Positions 46,689 to 56,398 of a DNA stretch of 64,000 nt are shown piece by piece (position 1 is the stretch's first letter; the number at the start of each line of letters is the position of its first letter). This DNA is from Lachnospiraceae oral taxon 107 str. F0167 (GTDB lineage Bacteria; Bacillota; Clostridia; Lachnospirales; Lachnospiraceae). The DNA lies in the NCBI GenBank assembly GCA_000209465.1, contig GL890585.1:18880-82879 (forward strand), read 5' to 3'. A program made the translations under genes and the position numbers. The notes beneath the pieces are model-generated. The model made no database searches. It worked only from the letters and a program-made list of their open reading frames with translations, and had not been told where the DNA came from.

Positions 46689-47000
46689 CTACTCCTTAAT
46701 CATATTTGAGAATAGCATATCCACATATTTATCATGGTGAATGTCATACATTTCCTGTAGATTCTTAAAGGCTTTTTCAGATTGCTTTTTCAGCTCTGAT
46801 ATTTTTTCTTCCTTTGAGATATTCATAGATTCTCTCAACCCGGCAATTCTTGCCTGAGTTTTTGCATCGAGATCTTTTTTCCAAAGCTCTTTCTTTGCAT
46901 TCATCTCGGCAGCAATTTCCTTTTTCTTTAGTACGGCATCATCAATACAGCCCTGAGATGAATCTTCGATTTCTGAAAGTCTGCTTATTATATCATCCAT
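46689..47000 (-). CDS. V-type ATP synthase subunit H/G (peripheral stalk)
   Basis: A 103-residue, almost entirely helical and charged protein (EIAAEMNAKKELWKKDLDAK, KQSEKAFKNLQEMYD), matching the small stalk subunit called AhaH/NtpF/VatH. It would pair with subunit E to form the peripheral stalk. It is the first gene of the operon, three bases before subunit C, with GGAGG before its ATG. Confidence 0.85.
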   Translation of the reverse strand: MDDIISRLSEIEDSSQGCIDDAVLKKKEIAAEMNAKKELWKKDLDAKTQARIAGLRESMNISKEEKISELKKQSEKAFKNLQEMYDIHHDKYVDMLFSNMIKE

Positions 47001-47272
47001 AAAACCTCCTTAATAAATAATATTATGTGATTACCTATGTAGGGCAAAACACAATAAATATATTTCAGGCTATTTATTTTGGCAGTTATAAAAACCTTTT
47101 TAATAGGAAGAAATACATTTGTTGAAAATAATAATAAACCTTTTTTTGAAAAAGTAAAGGGCAAGAATAAATAAAATTAATAAATAAAATATAAAAAAAA
47201 TAGAGTTTATATATAGACATATCCAAATGTATTGGAGAGACAAACAAAAGTACACACTATGCGAACATATAC

Positions 47273-47301
47273 TTGAAATAAATAATAGATTAGTGTATAA
47301 T
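47273..47301 (+). promoter_or_regulatory. promoter of the opp operon
   Basis: TTGAAA (47273-47278) and TATAAT (47296-47301) are separated by exactly 17 bases. The predicted start near 47308 gives a 133-base leader before oppB. The rest of the 440-base gap to the V-ATPase operon is AT-rich and shows no gene. Confidence 0.8.
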
Positions 47302-47319
47302 CTTCTAGGAAGTAGGCGA

Positions 47320-47352
47320 TAGATAGCAAAGGTGCTTGCCTGCTATTTTTTT
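47320..47352 (+). terminator. leader hairpin with T tract before oppB (possible attenuator)
   Basis: ATAGCA and TGCTAT pair around a 12-base loop and run into TTTTTTT. An alternative AGGC/GCCT pairing (47314-47340) would compete with it. It lies just after the predicted start of transcription. Confidence 0.6.
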
Positions 47353-47440
47353 GTATCCGCTAATAGCTTTATGTTAAAAAATTAGCAAAATACTTTAATA
47401 ACTTATTGTAGTAAAGAATAAAAGTAAAGGAGAGGAAAAC

Positions 47441-48358
47441 GTGTTAAAGTATATTATCAAAAGGTTGATATTCGGAATAGCAACAATATTCATTGTATCA
47501 ACTTTGACTTTTTTCCTGATGCAGCAAGTTCCGGGTGGACCGTTCGCTGCGGATAAGTCAATTTCAAAAGCAGCTCAGAAAGCATTGGAGGTAAAGTATG
47601 GACTCGATAAGCCTATCACAGTGCAGTATATCAACTATTTTAAAAATGCTGTAAAAGGTGACTTTGGAATAAGTATAAAGCAAAGGGGAAGAGATGTAGC
47701 TCAGATAATATCCACAAAATTTCCTGTTTCTGCCAGAGTGGGTGGAATATCAATAGTCCTTGCACTGTTATTTGGAGTTCCGCTGGGTTCTGTTGCCGCA
47801 CTGAACAGAGGAAAGATCCTTGATCGACTGATAATCATGTTTGCAACCCTTGGAATAGCGGTACCGAGTTTCGTAGTATGTACTGTTCTTATGTATGTAT
47901 TGGGTGTTAAGCTTGAACTTCTGCCTACATACGGTCTTACATCACCGTTAAACTATATAATGCCGGTATTGGCACTTTCATTTTACCCTACAGCTTATAT
48001 TGCAAGACAGATGAGATCGTCAATGCTTGACGTACTTGGACAGGACTATATGAGAACCGCAAGAGCAAAGGGACTTTCAGAGAATGTTATTTTGTTTAAG
48101 CATGCACTCAGAAATGCTATATTGCCGATTATTACATATATGGGACCGCTTGTAGCATATACACTTGTAGGTAGCTTTGTTGTAGAGAAGATATTCACCA
48201 TTCCGGGACTTGGAGGTGAGTTTGTAAGTTCTGTTATAAATCAGGACTATACAGTTATCATGGGAACCACAATATTCCTTGCAACTCTAATTATATTTAT
48301 GAATGTAGTGGTAGATATCACATATACGATCGTAGATCCGAGAATAAAACTAAAGTAA
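47441..48358 (+). CDS. oppB: oligopeptide ABC permease OppB
   Basis: A 305-residue permease beginning MLKYIIKRLIFGIATIFIVSTLTFFLMQ, with six helices and the DppB/OppB signature ending VVDITYTIVDPRIKLK. The EAA loop region is RTARAKGLSENVILFKHALRNA (about residue 205). GTG start 47441 has GGAG at good spacing. It forms the channel with OppC. Confidence 0.93.
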   Translation: MLKYIIKRLIFGIATIFIVSTLTFFLMQQVPGGPFAADKSISKAAQKALEVKYGLDKPITVQYINYFKNAVKGDFGISIKQRGRDVAQIISTKFPVSARVGGISIVLALLFGVPLGSVAALNRGKILDRLIIMFATLGIAVPSFVVCTVLMYVLGVKLELLPTYGLTSPLNYIMPVLALSFYPTAYIARQMRSSMLDVLGQDYMRTARAKGLSENVILFKHALRNAILPIITYMGPLVAYTLVGSFVVEKIFTIPGLGGEFVSSVINQDYTVIMGTTIFLATLIIFMNVVVDITYTIVDPRIKLK

Positions 48359-48395
48359 AGCCTATAAGAAAGGAGAAGGTTGTCACGAGTATTTT

Positions 48396-49460
48396 GTGGC
48401 AGCCCTATATAGAATGAGCAAACATATTATTTCAGGGCATTTAAATTTATCGCCTGAAGATTTTTTGCCTGCCAGCAAAGAAGAAAAAGAAAGCCTGGTA
48501 GTGATGCGTCAGAGTGTCAGTTTCTGGCAGGACGGATTTAGAAGACTTTTAAAGAATAAAGTGGCGCTTGTATCTTTGGCAGTGTTTTTTATTATATTGG
48601 TACTTGCATTTATCGTTCCGATTTTTTATCCATATGATTATGCAACACAGTTAAAGGGCAGTGAGAGACTTATGCCTATGCAGTATTCTGCAGGGGAACT
48701 TGCAAAAATCGCTGCGGGAGAGAGCGTATTCCCTCATATACTCGGTACAGACAGTCTTGGTAGAGATTATGCAATCAGAGTAATGATGGGAGCCAGAATT
48801 TCTCTTATAGTAGGACTTTTGGCATCATTTATCGTACTTATTATCGGTTCAATTTACGGTTCTATAGCCGCATTCACCGGTGGATGGGTAGATCTTATAA
48901 TGATGAGAATTGTAGATATTATATATACAGTTCCTGATATATTACTTATTATCCTTTTGACATTTGCACTTAAAAAGCCTATGAAGCTGTTGGCATCTGC
49001 ACCGGGATTTGGGTGGATTAATATCCTCGGAATAAACCTTATAAGTATATTTATAGTTTTTGCCCTTCTTTACTGGGTAGGTATGGCAAGAATTGTCCGT
49101 GGACAGATACTTGTATTAAAAGAGCAGGAGTATGTAACAGCTGCAAGAGCTTTGGGAGCAAAGAGCGGTCAGATTATCAGAAAGCATTTGCTTACAAACA
49201 CTATCGGTACATTGATAGTTACAACCACATTACAAATACCTTCCGCTATATTTACAGAAAGCTATTTGTCATTTTTGGGACTTGGTGTGGCTGTTCCTAT
49301 GCCGTCTCTCGGTTCGCTTGCTTCAGATGCCATCACAGGATTGCAATCATATCCGCATCTGTTGTTTGCACCGGCATTGCTTATAAGTTTGATAATACTT
49401 AGTTTGAATCTTTTGGGAGACGGACTTCGTGACGCATTTGACCCTAAGTTAAAGAATTAA
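48396..49460 (+). CDS. oppC: oligopeptide ABC permease OppC
   Basis: A permease of about 350 residues with an N-terminal cytoplasmic extension, six helices, TDSLGRDYAIRVMMGARIS (about 115), the EAA loop (AARALGAKSGQIIRKHLLTN) and GDGLRDAFDPKLKN at the end. The start is uncertain. GTG 48396 gives 354 residues, but the AGGAG is 20 bases upstream; ATG 48414 has no ribosome site. I keep GTG because the extension reads sensibly from there. Confidence 0.9.
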   Translation: MAALYRMSKHIISGHLNLSPEDFLPASKEEKESLVVMRQSVSFWQDGFRRLLKNKVALVSLAVFFIILVLAFIVPIFYPYDYATQLKGSERLMPMQYSAGELAKIAAGESVFPHILGTDSLGRDYAIRVMMGARISLIVGLLASFIVLIIGSIYGSIAAFTGGWVDLIMMRIVDIIYTVPDILLIILLTFALKKPMKLLASAPGFGWINILGINLISIFIVFALLYWVGMARIVRGQILVLKEQEYVTAARALGAKSGQIIRKHLLTNTIGTLIVTTTLQIPSAIFTESYLSFLGLGVAVPMPSLGSLASDAITGLQSYPHLLFAPALLISLIILSLNLLGDGLRDAFDPKLKN

Positions 49461-49471
49461 AGGAGAGAAAT

Positions 49472-50491
49472 ATGAGTGAAAAAAAACATCTTGTAGATAT
49501 AGAACATGAAAGACTCTCCTTTTTTACACCTGCGGGAGAGGTAAAGGCATTAGATGATGTTTCCTTCTATGTAAATGAGGGAGAAGTGCTTGGAGTAGTA
49601 GGAGAGTCAGGTTCCGGTAAGAGTGTTACAAGCTATTCTCTTATGGGACTGATAGCAAACCCGGGAAAGATCATAGGTGGAGATTTATATTTCAACGGAT
49701 ATCATATCAATGAAATGAGTGAAAAAGAAATGAGAAGAATCCGTGGAAATGAGGTTTCAATCATCTTCCAGGATCCTATGACCAGCTTGAATCCGGTATA
49801 TACTATCGGAAATCAGATAATGGAAGTTATTCTTTTACATACTGATAAGAATAAAAAAGAGGCGAGAGAAAGAGCAAAAGAGCTTCTTACTCTGGTAGGA
49901 ATAAATGAGCCTGATAAGAGACTTAAGCAATATCCGCATGAGCTTTCAGGCGGTATGAGACAGAGAGTTATGATTGCCATGGCACTTGCCTGTGAGCCGA
50001 AGCTTTTGATTGCGGATGAGCCTACAACAGCGCTTGATGTTACAATTCAGGCACAGATTATAGAGCTTATGATAGAGCTTAAGGATAAACTTGGAATGGC
50101 AATCATTATGATTACACATGACCTTGGAGTTGTGGCAAATATCTGTGACAGAATAGCTGTAATGTATGCGGGAAAGATAGTGGAAAGCGGTCTTACAGAT
50201 GAGATTTTTTACAATCCCAAGCATGAATATACAAAGGGACTTTTAAAGAGTATTCCAAAGATGTATGAGGAAGAGTATGAAAGACTCGTTCCTATAGAGG
50301 GTACACCTGTGGATATGCTGAATCCGCCAAAGGGTTGTCCATTTGCTTCCAGATGTGACTCCTGTATGAAGATATGCCTTAGGGAAATGTCACCGGTTAA
50401 GCATTTCAGTGATACTCACTACTCACAGTGCTGGCTGAACGAGCTTGAGGATTTTAAAGAATTAAGACAGGGGGAGAATCAGAATGGCTGA
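49472..50491 (+). CDS. oppD: oligopeptide ABC ATPase OppD
   Basis: A 339-residue ATPase with Walker A GESGSGKSVT (near residue 43), signature LSGGMRQRVMIAMA, Walker B LLIADEPTTALD and the C-terminal oligo_HPY domain with Cys-rich GCPFASRCDSCMKIC that may hold a 4Fe-4S cluster in this family. AAGGAGAG precedes ATG. Its end overlaps oppF by eight bases. Confidence 0.94.
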   Translation: MSEKKHLVDIEHERLSFFTPAGEVKALDDVSFYVNEGEVLGVVGESGSGKSVTSYSLMGLIANPGKIIGGDLYFNGYHINEMSEKEMRRIRGNEVSIIFQDPMTSLNPVYTIGNQIMEVILLHTDKNKKEARERAKELLTLVGINEPDKRLKQYPHELSGGMRQRVMIAMALACEPKLLIADEPTTALDVTIQAQIIELMIELKDKLGMAIIMITHDLGVVANICDRIAVMYAGKIVESGLTDEIFYNPKHEYTKGLLKSIPKMYEEEYERLVPIEGTPVDMLNPPKGCPFASRCDSCMKICLREMSPVKHFSDTHYSQCWLNELEDFKELRQGENQNG

Positions 50492-51536
50492 AAAAATAAT
50501 TAGAGTTGAACATTTACAACAATTTTTCCCTGTTGGAGGTTTTGGTAAAAATAAAAAATATGTCAAAGCTGTAGATGATGTTTCTTTCTATATTGAAAAG
50601 GGAGAAACTTTGGGACTTGTAGGAGAGTCGGGTTGCGGTAAGACTACAACAGGTAGATCTTTACTAAGGCTTTATGAGCCTACAGACGGCAGAATTATAT
50701 ATAAGGATCAGGTGCTTTTTGACAGCGGAAAAGTACCTCTTGTAGATGAAAACGGAAATGATATCATAGAAAACGGTGTGCCTAAGCTTGGAAAAAAGAC
50801 TGCGGTAAATATGTATCCTTACAGAAAAAAACTTCAGATAGTTTTCCAGGATCCTTATGCATCACTTGATCCGAGAATGACAGTCGGTGATATTATCGGT
50901 GAGGCTATTGATATCAATAAGATTGCGGCTTCAAAACAGGACAGACATGACAAAATTATTGAAGTATTGCAAACTGTAGGTCTTAACTCGGAGCATGCCA
51001 ACAGATATCCTCATGAGTTCTCGGGAGGACAAAGACAAAGAGTAGGTATTGCAAGAGCGCTTGTAGTTGATCCTGATTTTATCGTTGCGGACGAGCCTGT
51101 ATCGGCACTTGATGTTTCCATTCAGGCTCAGGTTGTAAATATGTTTGAGGATTTACAAAAGGAGAGAGGGCTTACCTATCTGTTTATAGCTCATGATCTT
51201 TCTATTGTAAATCATATAAGTAACAGAATCGGAGTTATGTATCTGGGTAAGATGGTAGAGCTTGCGGCGGGCGGTGAGATCATATTCAGACCGCTTCATC
51301 CATATACAAAGAGCCTTATCTCCGCAATACCTGTAGCCGATCCCAAGGTTTCCAGAGAGAGATCAAGAATAGTGCTTGAGGGCGAGGTTCCTTCACCTCT
51401 TAATCCGCCAAGCGGATGTCATTTCAGAACCAGATGTCAGTATGCTACAGAGCAGTGTGCAATGGAAGTTCCGAAGTGGAGAGAAATGGAAAAAGGACAT
51501 TTTGTAGCTTGTCATAACATAGAAAAGATAAATTAA
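50484..51536 (+). CDS. oppF: oligopeptide ABC ATPase OppF
   Basis: A 350-residue ATPase: Walker A GESGCGKTTT (near residue 55), signature FSGGQRQRVGIARA, Walker B FIVADEPVSALD, and a C-terminal oligo_HPY region with GCHFRTRCQYATEQC. An insertion of about 30 residues (DSGKVPLVDENGNDIIENG) between Walker A and the Q loop is common in clostridial OppF. It pairs with OppD. Confidence 0.94.
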   Translation: MAEKIIRVEHLQQFFPVGGFGKNKKYVKAVDDVSFYIEKGETLGLVGESGCGKTTTGRSLLRLYEPTDGRIIYKDQVLFDSGKVPLVDENGNDIIENGVPKLGKKTAVNMYPYRKKLQIVFQDPYASLDPRMTVGDIIGEAIDINKIAASKQDRHDKIIEVLQTVGLNSEHANRYPHEFSGGQRQRVGIARALVVDPDFIVADEPVSALDVSIQAQVVNMFEDLQKERGLTYLFIAHDLSIVNHISNRIGVMYLGKMVELAAGGEIIFRPLHPYTKSLISAIPVADPKVSRERSRIVLEGEVPSPLNPPSGCHFRTRCQYATEQCAMEVPKWREMEKGHFVACHNIEKIN

Positions 51537-51581
51537 ATATTAGAACCCGGTGGTTTTAATAAAGAATATTTAGGAGGATTT

Positions 51582-53243
51582 ATGAAAAAACAATTGGTTT
51601 TAGCTACATTGGTTCTTACCGGTGCACTTGTACTTGCAGGTTGCGGCGGTGGCGGATCAAAGTCGGCAAAGAATGCGGGTGGTAAGATTCTTACCATCGA
51701 ACTTGGTCCTGAGGTGGAGACTATCGATCCGGCACTCAACACAACAAATGACGGTGCAAACTATGCCACATATCTTTTTGACAACTTGCTTCGAATTGAC
51801 AAGGACGGTAAGGTTGCTCCAAGTTTGGCACAAAAGTATGAGACAAGTGCAGACGGACTTACCTGGACATTCCATTTAAGGGACGGTTTAAAGTGGTCAG
51901 ACGGTTCAGATTTTACTGCTAATGATTTCGTATACAGCTGGCAGAGAATGATCGATCCTGAGATAGCGGCACCATATGCAGAGACTGTTCTTGGAATGGT
52001 GGAAGGTTATGAGGAGGCTATCGGCTTACCTGATGCAGAAGGTAAGCCTACAATAGATCCTGATATTACAAAGCTTAAGGTAGAGGCACCGGATGATAAG
52101 ACTTTGGTTGTTCATATGTCAACACCGACACCTTACTTTGACAAGCTTGCAACATTTGCGGCACTTTCACCTGTAAAGCAGGATGTGGTAGAGGCAAATC
52201 CTGACGGATGGACACTTGATCCTAAGACATATATATCTACAGGTCCGTTTAAGCTTACAGAGTGGAAATCAGGAAGCTATTTGATGCTTGAGAAAAATGA
52301 GAATTACTGGAACAAGGATGCCGTTAAGCTTGACGGTATCAAATGTCTGCTTATGAATGACCAGAATGCGGCTTTCAGTGCATATGAGTCGGGAGATGCT
52401 TTAATGATAAAGGATATTCCTACTCAGGAGATCACTACATTACAAAAGAGACCTGATTACCACCTGGATCCACAGCTTGGAACATATTTTATCGACTTAA
52501 ACAATACATTAGATGAGTTTAAGGATGCAAGAGTTCGTCAGGCACTTTCACTTGCACTTGACAGAAAGTATATTTCAGAGACTATCACAGCAGGTACATA
52601 TACTCCTGCAACAGGTTTCGTAAGTGCAGGTACATCAGATTGGGACGGATCACTTTGGACAGATAATATTACAGATCCTTCCGTATATATAAATGTTGAT
52701 GATCATGCAGGTAACCTTGCAAAGGCTAAAGAGCTTTTGGCAGAGGCAGGGCATCCGAACGGTGAGGGACTTCCAACACTTACATATTCAACAAATGATG
52801 CAGCTTACCACAAGAAGATTGCCGAGTATTTACAGCAGGCTTGGAAAGAACTTGGAATTAATGTAGAAGTAAGTATAGTTGAGTGGAAGTCATTTACACC
52901 ACAGAGAAGATCGGGTAATTATCAGACAGCAAGAGACGGTTGGGTAATGGATTATAACGATCCTTCAAATATCCTTCAGCTTACAACGACAGGAAACGGA
53001 AATAACAGTTCCAAGTACTCTAATCCTGAGTATGATGCACTCTTAGAAAAAGCTGCTAAAGAGATAGATCCGAAGACAAGATTCGGATATTTCCATCAGG
53101 CTGAGGAGATGCTTATGAAGGATATGGGTGTAACACCGCTTCTTTATTACAATGAGATGTATCTTCAGAGTGAGAAGATAAAAGACAGCTATCATACAGT
53201 TGACGGTGTCTATCACTTTGAATATGCTGATATAGCAGAATAA
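51582..53243 (+). CDS. oppA: oligopeptide-binding lipoprotein OppA, copy 1
   Basis: A 553-residue SBP_bac_5 protein with lipobox VLAGC, then LTIELGPEVETIDPALN, the hallmark TWTFHLRDGLKWSDGSDF and RDGWVMDYNDPSN. It captures peptides for OppBCDF. It is the first of three close paralogues (next at 53275 and 56399). AGGAGG precedes ATG 51582. Three binding proteins with one transporter suggest a broadened peptide range. Confidence 0.93.
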   Translation: MKKQLVLATLVLTGALVLAGCGGGGSKSAKNAGGKILTIELGPEVETIDPALNTTNDGANYATYLFDNLLRIDKDGKVAPSLAQKYETSADGLTWTFHLRDGLKWSDGSDFTANDFVYSWQRMIDPEIAAPYAETVLGMVEGYEEAIGLPDAEGKPTIDPDITKLKVEAPDDKTLVVHMSTPTPYFDKLATFAALSPVKQDVVEANPDGWTLDPKTYISTGPFKLTEWKSGSYLMLEKNENYWNKDAVKLDGIKCLLMNDQNAAFSAYESGDALMIKDIPTQEITTLQKRPDYHLDPQLGTYFIDLNNTLDEFKDARVRQALSLALDRKYISETITAGTYTPATGFVSAGTSDWDGSLWTDNITDPSVYINVDDHAGNLAKAKELLAEAGHPNGEGLPTLTYSTNDAAYHKKIAEYLQQAWKELGINVEVSIVEWKSFTPQRRSGNYQTARDGWVMDYNDPSNILQLTTTGNGNNSSKYSNPEYDALLEKAAKEIDPKTRFGYFHQAEEMLMKDMGVTPLLYYNEMYLQSEKIKDSYHTVDGVYHFEYADIAE

Positions 53244-53274
53244 AATATTTATTATTAAAATTTAAGGAGAATTT

Positions 53275-54927
53275 ATGAAAAAAAGATTGCTTTTGGCGAC
53301 ATTGACAATCGCAGCTGTTATAGCACTTTCAGCATGTGGAGGTTCCAAATCGGCAAGTAAGGGTGGAAAGATCCTTACTATAGAGGAAGGACCGGATGTG
53401 GAGACAATTGATCCGGCACTGAATCAGTCAGCTGACGGAGCAAACTATATCACAATGATATCAGACAATTTGCTTAGACTTGATAAGGACGGTAAGATAG
53501 TGCCAAGTTTAGCTGAGAAGTATGAAGTAAGTGATGACGGACTTACATGGACATTCCATCTAAGAGACGGACTTAAGTGGTCGGACGGTTCGGATCTTAC
53601 AGCAGGTGACTTTGTATACAGTTGGCAGAGAATGGTTGATCCTGAAGTTGCGGCACCATATGCAGAGACTGTACTTGGAATGGTAGAGGGCTATGATGAG
53701 GCTATAGGTAAACCTGACGCAGAGGGTAATACTACAATAGATCCTGATATCACAAAACTCAAGGTAGAGGCTCCGGATGACAAGACACTTGTCGTTCATA
53801 TGTCACATCCTGCACCTTACTTTGACAGACTTGCCGCATTTGCAGCACTTTCACCTGTAAAGCAGGAAATAGTAGAGGCAAATCCGGACGGTTGGAGTCT
53901 TGATCCTAAGACATATATATCAACAGGACCTTTCAAGCTTACAGAGTGGAAGCAGGGAAGTTATATGCTTTTCACAAAAAATGAGAATTACTGGAACAAG
54001 GATGCTGTAAAGCTTGACGGAATTAAGGCACTCCTTATGCAGGATCAGAATGCGGCTTTCAGTGCCTATGAATCCGGAGATGCCCTAATGATTAAGGATT
54101 ACCCTGTAGAGGAAGTAAAAACAATGCAGAAGAGACCGGATTATAAGTCCAGTCCTAAGCTTGGAATATCATATGTTGTTATTAACAATGATTTGGAAGA
54201 GTTTAAAGATCCTAAGGTTAGACAGGCGCTTTCACTTGCGCTTGACAGAAAGTATATGGCAGAGACTATTACCGCAGATATAAATTCACCTGCAACAGGA
54301 TTTGTTCCAACCGGTGTAATTGATTGGGACGGAAGCGCATGGGCTGATAATGTTATAGACAAGTCTGTATACTTTGATAATGACAATTTCGATGCAAACC
54401 TTGCAAAGGCTAAAGAGCTTTTGAAGGAAGCCGGATATGAGAACGGAGTAGGTCTTCCTACTATGTCATATACAACAAATGATGCAGGTTTCAATAAGAA
54501 GGTTGCAGAGTACTTACAGCAGGCTTGGAAAGAGCTTGGAATAAATGTTGAAGTAAATATTGTTGAGTGGAAGTCATTTATACCACAGAGAAGATCAGGA
54601 AACTATCAGATAGCAAGAGACGGATGGGTAATGGATTATAATGATCCTTCAAATGTTCTTGAGCTTGTGCAGAGTACAAATGGAAACAATAATGCAAAAT
54701 ACTCTAACCCTGAGCTTGATGCACTACTTGATAAGGCTGCAAATGAATCGGATGCTAAGACAAGATTTGGATATTTCCATCAGGCTGAGGAGATTCTGTT
54801 AAAGGATGCCGGAGTTATTCCTTTAATGTATCAGAATGAAACATATCTTCAGAGCGATAAGATTATAGACAGTTTTTATACATCAGACGGTATTTGGCAT
54901 TTTGAATATGCTGATATAGCAGAATAG
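53275..54927 (+). CDS. oppA: oligopeptide-binding lipoprotein OppA, copy 2
   Basis: A 550-residue paralogue of copy 1, colinear over its length (lipobox LSAC; LTIEEGPDVETIDPALN; HLRDGLKWSDGSDL). Differences cluster in the ligand region, e.g. PKLGISYVVINNDLEEF in place of PQLGTYFIDLNNTLDEF, so ligand preference may differ. It follows copy 1 by 31 bases with its own AAGGAG and is closed by a terminator, so it ends the main opp transcript. Confidence 0.93.
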   Translation: MKKRLLLATLTIAAVIALSACGGSKSASKGGKILTIEEGPDVETIDPALNQSADGANYITMISDNLLRLDKDGKIVPSLAEKYEVSDDGLTWTFHLRDGLKWSDGSDLTAGDFVYSWQRMVDPEVAAPYAETVLGMVEGYDEAIGKPDAEGNTTIDPDITKLKVEAPDDKTLVVHMSHPAPYFDRLAAFAALSPVKQEIVEANPDGWSLDPKTYISTGPFKLTEWKQGSYMLFTKNENYWNKDAVKLDGIKALLMQDQNAAFSAYESGDALMIKDYPVEEVKTMQKRPDYKSSPKLGISYVVINNDLEEFKDPKVRQALSLALDRKYMAETITADINSPATGFVPTGVIDWDGSAWADNVIDKSVYFDNDNFDANLAKAKELLKEAGYENGVGLPTMSYTTNDAGFNKKVAEYLQQAWKELGINVEVNIVEWKSFIPQRRSGNYQIARDGWVMDYNDPSNVLELVQSTNGNNNAKYSNPELDALLDKAANESDAKTRFGYFHQAEEILLKDAGVIPLMYQNETYLQSDKIIDSFYTSDGIWHFEYADIAE

Positions 54928-54938
54928 TATATTATATG

Positions 54939-54967
54939 GAGTCGGAACTTGGTTTCCGACTCTTTTT
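54939..54967 (+). terminator. terminator of the opp operon
   Basis: GAGTCGGAA and TTCCGACTC form a perfect stem with a five-base loop, then TTTTTATA. Confidence 0.9.
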
Positions 54968-55222
54968 ATAACTCATAACTTCACATTCTTTCTGAATGAG
55001 CCCGGTTATTTTATCTGTGATTATTTCATTACCGGTTTTGCTGTAATGCTCTAAAAACACTTTTCCACCTTCTTGTATCATGCTTGTAAATTTTCCTCTT
55101 GCACAAGAAATAAGAGCAGATTATTACTCCGCTCCTCTTAGCCATTTCTAAATCATTAATTTTTTATAATTGTTCAACAAGTGTTACACTATTTTACGAA
55201 AACTGTTTGAAAAATCTGACCT
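54968..55222 (-). other. gene-poor gap with a short coding-like relic
   Basis: On the minus strand about 55090-54965 reads GKFTSMIQEGGKVFLEHYSK followed by TGNEIITDKI, a protein-like stretch with no start codon or ribosome site. I do not recognise it. An imperfect hairpin (AAGAGGAGCGG/CTGCTCTT, 55110-55142) could end the relBE transcript. Confidence 0.3.
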
Positions 55223-55558
55223 TTATTCTTCAAATATAACTCTATCTTTTAATTGGTGTTCTATATCTCTTTTCCCATATATAATACGGTATATTTTTAC
55301 AACTTGGCTTGACTCATCAGGAATGTAAAATATAATGTAGTTATCAGCAGGTAAAACTCTAAGTCCCTTATCCTTCCATTCTTGATAATCACATAATCTA
55401 TGCCTGTTTGGAAATTCATCAAGAGATTTAATAGCTTCCAATATCCTATAGGATAAATTTTCAGCAATATCAGGTTCTAATAATTCATACGAAATATATC
55501 TTACAATGCTTATTAAATCTTTTTTAGCATTTTCAGAAAATATTATCCTGTATTTCAT
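55223..55558 (-). CDS. RelE/ParE-type toxin
   Basis: A 111-residue protein of the RelE/ParE fold: start KYRIIFSENAKKDLISIVRYI, middle LDEFPNRHRL, end VVKIYRIIYGKRDIEHQL. RelE members cut mRNA on the ribosome and ParE members poison gyrase; the sequence does not decide. It overlaps the antitoxin gene by four bases, the usual antitoxin-first order. The pair sits between the second and third oppA genes on the opposite strand. Confidence 0.88.
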   Translation of the reverse strand: MKYRIIFSENAKKDLISIVRYISYELLEPDIAENLSYRILEAIKSLDEFPNRHRLCDYQEWKDKGLRVLPADNYIIFYIPDESSQVVKIYRIIYGKRDIEHQLKDRVIFEE

Positions 55559-55860
55559 CTACCTAACTCTTTCTTTAACTCATTTTCTACTTCTTCAAAA
55601 CTATATGTTCTTCCATTCCCAAAATCATTATGAGCTTTTAGCATTTCAATATTAAATTCTTCTTCTGATAAATTTGATAAAGAAAGAGGCTTTGTATTAG
55701 GGATTTTAACTTCAAAAGGCAAACCATTTTGCATTACAACCTGCCTTAAAAAGATAGATACAGCATTTGACATTGGTATTCCAAGTTTTTCAAGCACCAC
55801 TTCCGCCTGCTCTTTAATATCAGGTTCAACTCTTACATAAATATTTGATGTTCTTGCCAT
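55555..55860 (-). CDS. RelB/DinJ-type antitoxin
   Basis: A 101-residue protein with an N-terminal ribbon-helix-helix (NIYVRVEPDIKEQAEVVLEK, GIPMSNAVSIFLRQVV) and an acidic tail that should wrap the toxin. It would repress its own promoter and neutralise the toxin encoded next. GGAAG lies before the ATG. It appears intact, unlike the RelB relic at 23532. Confidence 0.88.
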   Translation of the reverse strand: MARTSNIYVRVEPDIKEQAEVVLEKLGIPMSNAVSIFLRQVVMQNGLPFEVKIPNTKPLSLSNLSEEEFNIEMLKAHNDFGNGRTYSFEEVENELKKELGR

Positions 55861-55983
55861 ATATATTACTTCCTTTCGAGATATATCATATCACTTTTGA
55901 TTGCGAATAGCAATACATCTAATGTTGCAACTAAAAATAAAAGACATTAGAATTTCCGGAGATAGTGATGAATTGTATTTCAC

Positions 55984-56020
55984 AAAACAGTAAATCAAAT
56001 CAATCGGTTTACTGTTTTTT
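55984..56020. terminator. terminator-like hairpin upstream of the third oppA
   Basis: AAACAGTAAA and TTTACTGTTT pair and run into TTTTGTT. It lies between the divergent relBE start and the third oppA promoter and ends no intact upstream gene. Confidence 0.6.
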
Positions 56021-56117
56021 GTTCAAATATAAAAAGGAAAAGTGGCTATAAAAGGTAATTTATAGAACACTCTACCGTGAATATTTTTTGGATTATAGCA
56101 GATAGATTATTTAGGGG

Positions 56118-56146
56118 TAGACAAATATATTTTAATATAGTATAAT
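56118..56146 (+). promoter_or_regulatory. promoter of the third oppA
   Basis: TAGACA (56118-56123) and TATAAT (56141-56146) are 17 bases apart. The predicted leader is about 245 bases long and contains two copies of TAATTTCAAGTAT (56213-56225 and 56343-56355). No gene fits in it. Confidence 0.7.
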
Positions 56147-56398
56147 TATACATATGTTTGAATAAACTTAAGATTTATATAGGTATTCAATAAATAGATT
56201 TGTACAAATCTTATAATTTCAAGTATGGATACAAATTGCATATAAAATGCATAAAGTATATAAAGTTGAAGTTGATACCGGAGGTATAGTTAAAACATTG
56301 CTTGGGAGTTTAGAGTTTTTAAGCTAAATGCTTTGAGGATTGTAATTTCAAGTATCAGATTCTGCTTAAAAAATGTAATTGAAATGGAGGAGGATTTA

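Noticed and set aside
56213..56355. Duplicated 13-mer TAATTTCAAGTAT in the third oppA leader as a riboswitch or operator
   Set aside because: The copies are 130 bases apart without supporting structure; in AT-rich DNA this is weak evidence.
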